A stretch of 64,000 bases of DNA from an uncultured Prevotellaceae bacterium (lineage in GTDB: Bacteria; Bacteroidota; Bacteroidia; Bacteroidales; Muribaculaceae). The DNA lies in assembly GCA_900318645.1 (NCBI GenBank), contig ONLH01000031.1:30356-94355 (forward strand), in the 5' to 3' direction. The translations under genes were made by a program, and so were the position numbers. Positions within the stretch are counted from its first letter, which is position 1. Every line of letters starts with the position of its first letter. Below, in pieces: positions 61,286 through 64,000 of the stretch. A model generated the notes under the pieces. That model saw only the letters and a list, made by a program, of their open reading frames with translations. It was not told where the DNA came from and made no database searches.

Positions 61286-63187
61286 ATGAAGAAGTTTTTA
61301 TTTACACTTGCAGCTCTGCTGATGGCTGGTAGCCTCTGCGCTCAGGAGAACTACCTCTATGTGCCTGATTTTGAACTGACTCAGGAGGAAGCAACCAATG
61401 GCGTTCAGAACAAGGCCATCTTCGTTGTTGCCCACTTCGATTCGTATGTAACGACTATCGACTGGACCATCAACTTCCCCGAGGGTGTTGAGTTCGTTTC
61501 AGCCAACATGCCCAACTCTGCAAAGCCCTACATCTATCAGTATGTAGATGTTGAGGATGAAGAAACGGGTGAGATCGTTCCGACTCTGACTCGTCAGCGC
61601 ATGAATCCGCAGCTGTTCGGTGATTATCCTCACTACATCACCACCACTTCTCTGGGTGCAACCTCCGACCTGTGCTACAGCGAGGATGGTAGCATTTGCT
61701 ACGGTGCTCCCAAGTGGGGTGGCGATGGCGTCGAGTTCAACTTCTATCGCTTCGTGATCAACATCGCTCCCGGCTTCGAGGGTGGTGACATCACTGTGCA
61801 CACCGAGCCCGCTTGCACCGACGATCCCCGTGGCAACACCTGCCCCAAGAATTCTGTATTCGACAAGGTTAACGCCATCACCGTTGAGGGTGGTGTTGAG
61901 CCCATCGTTACCGAAGCTCCCGAGATCGTTGTAACCGCTGGTGACGACGCTTACACCTTTGATGTTGTTGGTCCCGAGGGCGCTGAGCTCAAGCTCTTCG
62001 TTGACGGCGTTGAGGTTGAAATCCCCTACACCGTTGCTCGTACCGACGTTGACCAGATCGTTAAGCTGACCGCTACCGCTCACATCGAGGGCCAGACCGA
62101 CGGAACCGTTACTGGTGAGTACCTGGTTCCCGCTCTGGTAGTTCCCGAGCCCCAGGATCTGACTGGTGAGATCGTTATTGGCGATCCCGACGAGAATGGT
62201 AATGTTGTGATCGATTACACTGGCGACGAGGATGTTACCATCGTTGTTACTGTAAACGGCGAAGTTGTTGAGGTTGTTGACGGTGTTATCACCGTTGGTG
62301 AGGGTGAGAACGAGATCACCGTTACCGTTACCGCCGAGGGTTACAATGACCTGACCGAGACCGTTACCGTAGTTTACGAGCCCACTCCCGAGCCCCAGCC
62401 CACTGCAACTCCCACCATCAAGGTTACTGTTTATGACACCGAGGTTGTCATCTCTGCCGAAGGTGAGGGTGAGGTTATCCTGATGATCGACGGCGAGGTT
62501 GTTGACAATCCCACCACCATCGCTCGCGGCGAGGAGGATGTTGTCGTAACCGTTACCGCTACCGCTCAGGCTGAGGGTCAGCTCATCAGCGAGACCGCTG
62601 AGGAGGTTGTTACCATCCCCGCTTACGTTGACGATCCCGAGGGCCACATGACTGGCTACTGGGTAGTTCTCTACGACAAGGATAACAACGAGGTTTGGCA
62701 GCAGCTCCCCAATGCTAATGAGAACGATCCTAATCAGTATGTAGCTAATGTCGCTCTGCACTACTCACAGTTCGGTGGCAAGCCCCTGAGTGGTGACATG
62801 ACCGATGCTGACAACCCCATGGTTCCCTTCTACTTCATGATCAACGGCGTTCGCTATGCTTGCGCTGATGCTAATGTAGAGCCCAATTATGGCAATGCTA
62901 ACGAGAATCCTCTGTTCATGACCGACAACTGCTGGAACGTGCCCGTTGGTTACTTCTACACCATTGGCGTTCTGGTTGATCCCGAGACCAACGACCTGTA
63001 CATGCAGATCTCTAAGGGTCTCTACACCGGCATCGAGGAGCTCAACGGCGACAAGGCTGTTGCTGGCGTACGCTACTTCAACATGGCCGGTCAGGAGATG
63101 CAGGAGGCTAACGGCATGACCATCGTCGTTACCACCTACACCGACGGTACCACCAGCGCTGTTGTTATAGCCCCCCTCGGGCTCTAG
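61286..63187 (+). CDS. Secreted Ig-like repeat protein with strongly biased codon use
   Basis: A 633-aa protein. Signal peptide KKFLFTLAALLMAGSLCAQ. Residues about 20-205 are an unnamed N-terminal domain (ENYLYVPDFELTQEEATNGV), close to a cohesin-like or secreted adhesin fold. Residues about 210-455 are three Val/Thr/Glu-rich Ig-like segments (LKLFVDGVEVEIPYTVARTD; VILMIDGEVVDNPTTIARGE). Residues about 457-590 are a further beta-rich domain. The tail (VRYFNMAGQEMQEANG, IVVTTYTDGTTS) is the type IX-like tail, but its last residues read AVVIAPLGL instead of the basic end seen in relatives. Valine is almost always GTT, and ACC, GAG and GAC dominate, which suggests very high expression. A paralogue follows at 63904. 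Confidence 0.8.
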   Translation: MKKFLFTLAALLMAGSLCAQENYLYVPDFELTQEEATNGVQNKAIFVVAHFDSYVTTIDWTINFPEGVEFVSANMPNSAKPYIYQYVDVEDEETGEIVPTLTRQRMNPQLFGDYPHYITTTSLGATSDLCYSEDGSICYGAPKWGGDGVEFNFYRFVINIAPGFEGGDITVHTEPACTDDPRGNTCPKNSVFDKVNAITVEGGVEPIVTEAPEIVVTAGDDAYTFDVVGPEGAELKLFVDGVEVEIPYTVARTDVDQIVKLTATAHIEGQTDGTVTGEYLVPALVVPEPQDLTGEIVIGDPDENGNVVIDYTGDEDVTIVVTVNGEVVEVVDGVITVGEGENEITVTVTAEGYNDLTETVTVVYEPTPEPQPTATPTIKVTVYDTEVVISAEGEGEVILMIDGEVVDNPTTIARGEEDVVVTVTATAQAEGQLISETAEEVVTIPAYVDDPEGHMTGYWVVLYDKDNNEVWQQLPNANENDPNQYVANVALHYSQFGGKPLSGDMTDADNPMVPFYFMINGVRYACADANVEPNYGNANENPLFMTDNCWNVPVGYFYTIGVLVDPETNDLYMQISKGLYTGIEELNGDKAVAGVRYFNMAGQEMQEANGMTIVVTTYTDGTTSAVVIAPLGL

Positions 63188-63208
63188 CTGAAAGCGAATC
63201 CTAAAAAT

Positions 63209-63242
63209 CAGGCGACCCTCCCGCAGGGCCGCCTGTTTTTTT
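63209..63242 (+). terminator. Terminator of the 633-aa protein gene
   Basis: CAGGCG and CGCCTG with inner CCCT/AGGG form a strong stem followed by seven or eight T residues. Confidence 0.88.
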
Positions 63243-63271
63243 AGTTAGAAGTGAGGAGTGAGGAGTGAGAA

Positions 63272-63352
63272 GTAGAGACGCAAAATCTTGCGTCTCCGTT
63301 CCGTCTGGATGTTGTAATTCTCTCCTGGAGACGCAAAATTTTGCGTCTCTAC
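63272..63352. repeat. 81-bp inverted-repeat element, copy 2
   Basis: Same ends as 47215-47295 (GTAGAGACGCAAAATCTTGC and GCAAAATTTTGCGTCTCTAC) and the same 81-bp length, but an unrelated middle. Confidence 0.88.
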
Positions 63353-63370
63353 ATTGTCGCGCTGATGGGC

Positions 63371-63400
63371 GATGTAGGGCCTCGCCTTGGCGTGGCCGTT
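63371..63400. repeat. 30-bp inverted repeat, right copy
   Basis: Exact reverse complement of 60782-60811, on the other side of the 633-aa protein gene. Confidence 0.85.
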
Positions 63401-63596
63401 TTCAGCAGGCTTGGCCTGCTCACGCCTGGAGGGCGGGCCTCTGAGTAACCCGTGTTAATGCTGGCAATCGAACGGAATGTATAGCCTACTTTATCCATGA
63501 TTCTCAATACCCGTTTTTTTTCACTGCTCTTTTTGATAAATATGGTGGTTTTTGAAAAAAAAAGCAGGTTTTTTTCTTTATTTCAAAAAAATGATA

Positions 63597-63604
63597 TATC
63601 TTTG
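63597..63604 (+). promoter_or_regulatory. -7 element of the last (partial) gene, with a ~290-base leader
   Basis: TATCTTTG. The leader to 63903 holds a 28-codon frame (63661-63747) and the block 63793-63836 similar to 61174-61215. Confidence 0.55.
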
Positions 63605-63903
63605 CAGTCAAGATAAACCATTTAGCATTGAAAATTGTTGAAGTCAGGTTATTTAAAACGATGAAAAAACTGTATGAGATACATTCCAGGAATTCTGAGC
63701 CACATGCATCAGAGGGGTGGGATGTATTACTATTACTAGAGATATAACTTTACCTGATCTGAAATCTATTGTTTACCAGAAAATGACGAAGTGTAGTTAT
63801 TCCGGAACTCTATGAAGAATTGAAATTGGTTTGACCCTTGGATGTTTGAATTTTTTGTTTTTATTCACTTTATAGTTTTTATTAATTTAAATTTTATTCA
63901 ATT

Positions 63904-64000
63904 ATGAAGAAATTTTTATTTACACTTGTTGCTCTGCTGACTACAGGTAGCATGTTTGCTCAGGAGAACTACCTCTATGTTCCTGACATTGAGCTGACCC
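63904..64000 (+). CDS. Partial: paralogue of the 633-aa secreted protein, cut by the window end
   Basis: The first 32 codons read MKKFLFTLVALLTTGSMFAQ followed by ENYLYVPDIELT, matching the start of the protein at 61286 at almost every residue. The gene is complete on its 5' side and continues beyond the window. The two form a tandem pair with related leaders. Confidence 0.85.
   Translation, partial: MKKFLFTLVALLTTGSMFAQENYLYVPDIELT

Noticed and set aside
61499-62761. 420-codon open frame on the minus strand within the 633-aa gene
   Set aside because: Produced by the extreme codon bias of the plus-strand gene; its Asn/Gly/Val-only composition is an artefact.

Overview
The window is chromosomal DNA of an anaerobic Bacteroidales bacterium, most likely a gut or rumen Prevotellaceae or Muribaculaceae relative. 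The signs are Bacteroidetes-type promoters (TAnnTTTG at -7, often with TTG or TTTG about 20 bases upstream), weak Shine-Dalgarno signals, C10 (streptopain-like) peptidases, BspA-type leucine-rich-repeat proteins, dockerin-like EF-hand tails, type IX-secretion-like C-terminal domains, an OMP_b-brl TonB-dependent receptor and carboxynorspermidine dehydrogenase. The species cannot be named from the sequence alone.

Layout. 1-6283: two large secreted proteins (a chitobiase-like/Ig-like protein, and an LRR protein with dockerin and cohesin-like modules). 6309-11377: a housekeeping run on the plus strand: trmB, an Mrp-type Fe-S ATPase, an M48 lipoprotein protease, a DUF3256 protein, xseA, xseB. 11494-18087: a tRNA-Leu(UAG) gene followed by an unusual array. 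The last 17-18 bases of the tRNA recur four more times, each time as the end of an indel-free 63-bp repeat. The repeats bound four modules, each with one gene (serpin A, a CarboxypepD_reg protein, serpin B, a DUF2007/zinc-ribbon protein). 18276-24541: a dockerin-tailed C10 peptidase, a secreted endonuclease/exonuclease/phosphatase-fold protein, a third serpin, an orphan dockerin fragment, and an LRR/Big_2/dockerin protein. 24581-24784: an internally deleted IS3-type element. 24994-34788: a giant (3264 aa) LamG/carboxypeptidase-regulatory surface protein with a type IX sorting tail. 34929-39729: a four-gene minus-strand operon (two aldo/keto reductases, an amidohydrolase, a cupin-ABM protein) divergent from an AraC regulator. 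39837-47151: an LRR-dockerin-cohesin-like protein, a P1/DmpA peptidase, a second C10-dockerin peptidase, and a class I glutamine-amidotransferase-like (C26) protein with an extra C-terminal domain. 47357-60729: a DUF2156-GNAT fusion, metallophosphoesterase plus beta-barrel pair, rhodanese plus NUDIX pair, carboxynorspermidine dehydrogenase, a TonB-dependent receptor, a four-repeat secreted dockerin protein, and a nucleoside-recognition-type membrane protein. 61286-64000: tandem paralogues of an abundant-looking Ig-like secreted protein with long, related 5' leaders; the second runs off the end.

How it fits together. The window is dominated by exported surface or secreted proteins that end in one of two tails: a dockerin-like Ca-binding repeat (both C10 peptidases, the LRR/Big_2 protein, the 972-aa protein) or a type IX-like C-terminal domain (the 1321-, 653-, 695-, 633- and 3264-aa proteins). 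Two LRR proteins also carry a cohesin-like beta-sandwich beside their dockerin. The most unusual items are three serpins fused to a TonB C-terminal domain, with a similar body but different reactive-centre loops, two of them sitting in the tRNA-derived repeat array and flanking a C10 protease. Together these suggest a surface proteolysis and protease-inhibition locus that has grown by cassette-like duplication. That reading is inference; the domains and repeats are directly visible.
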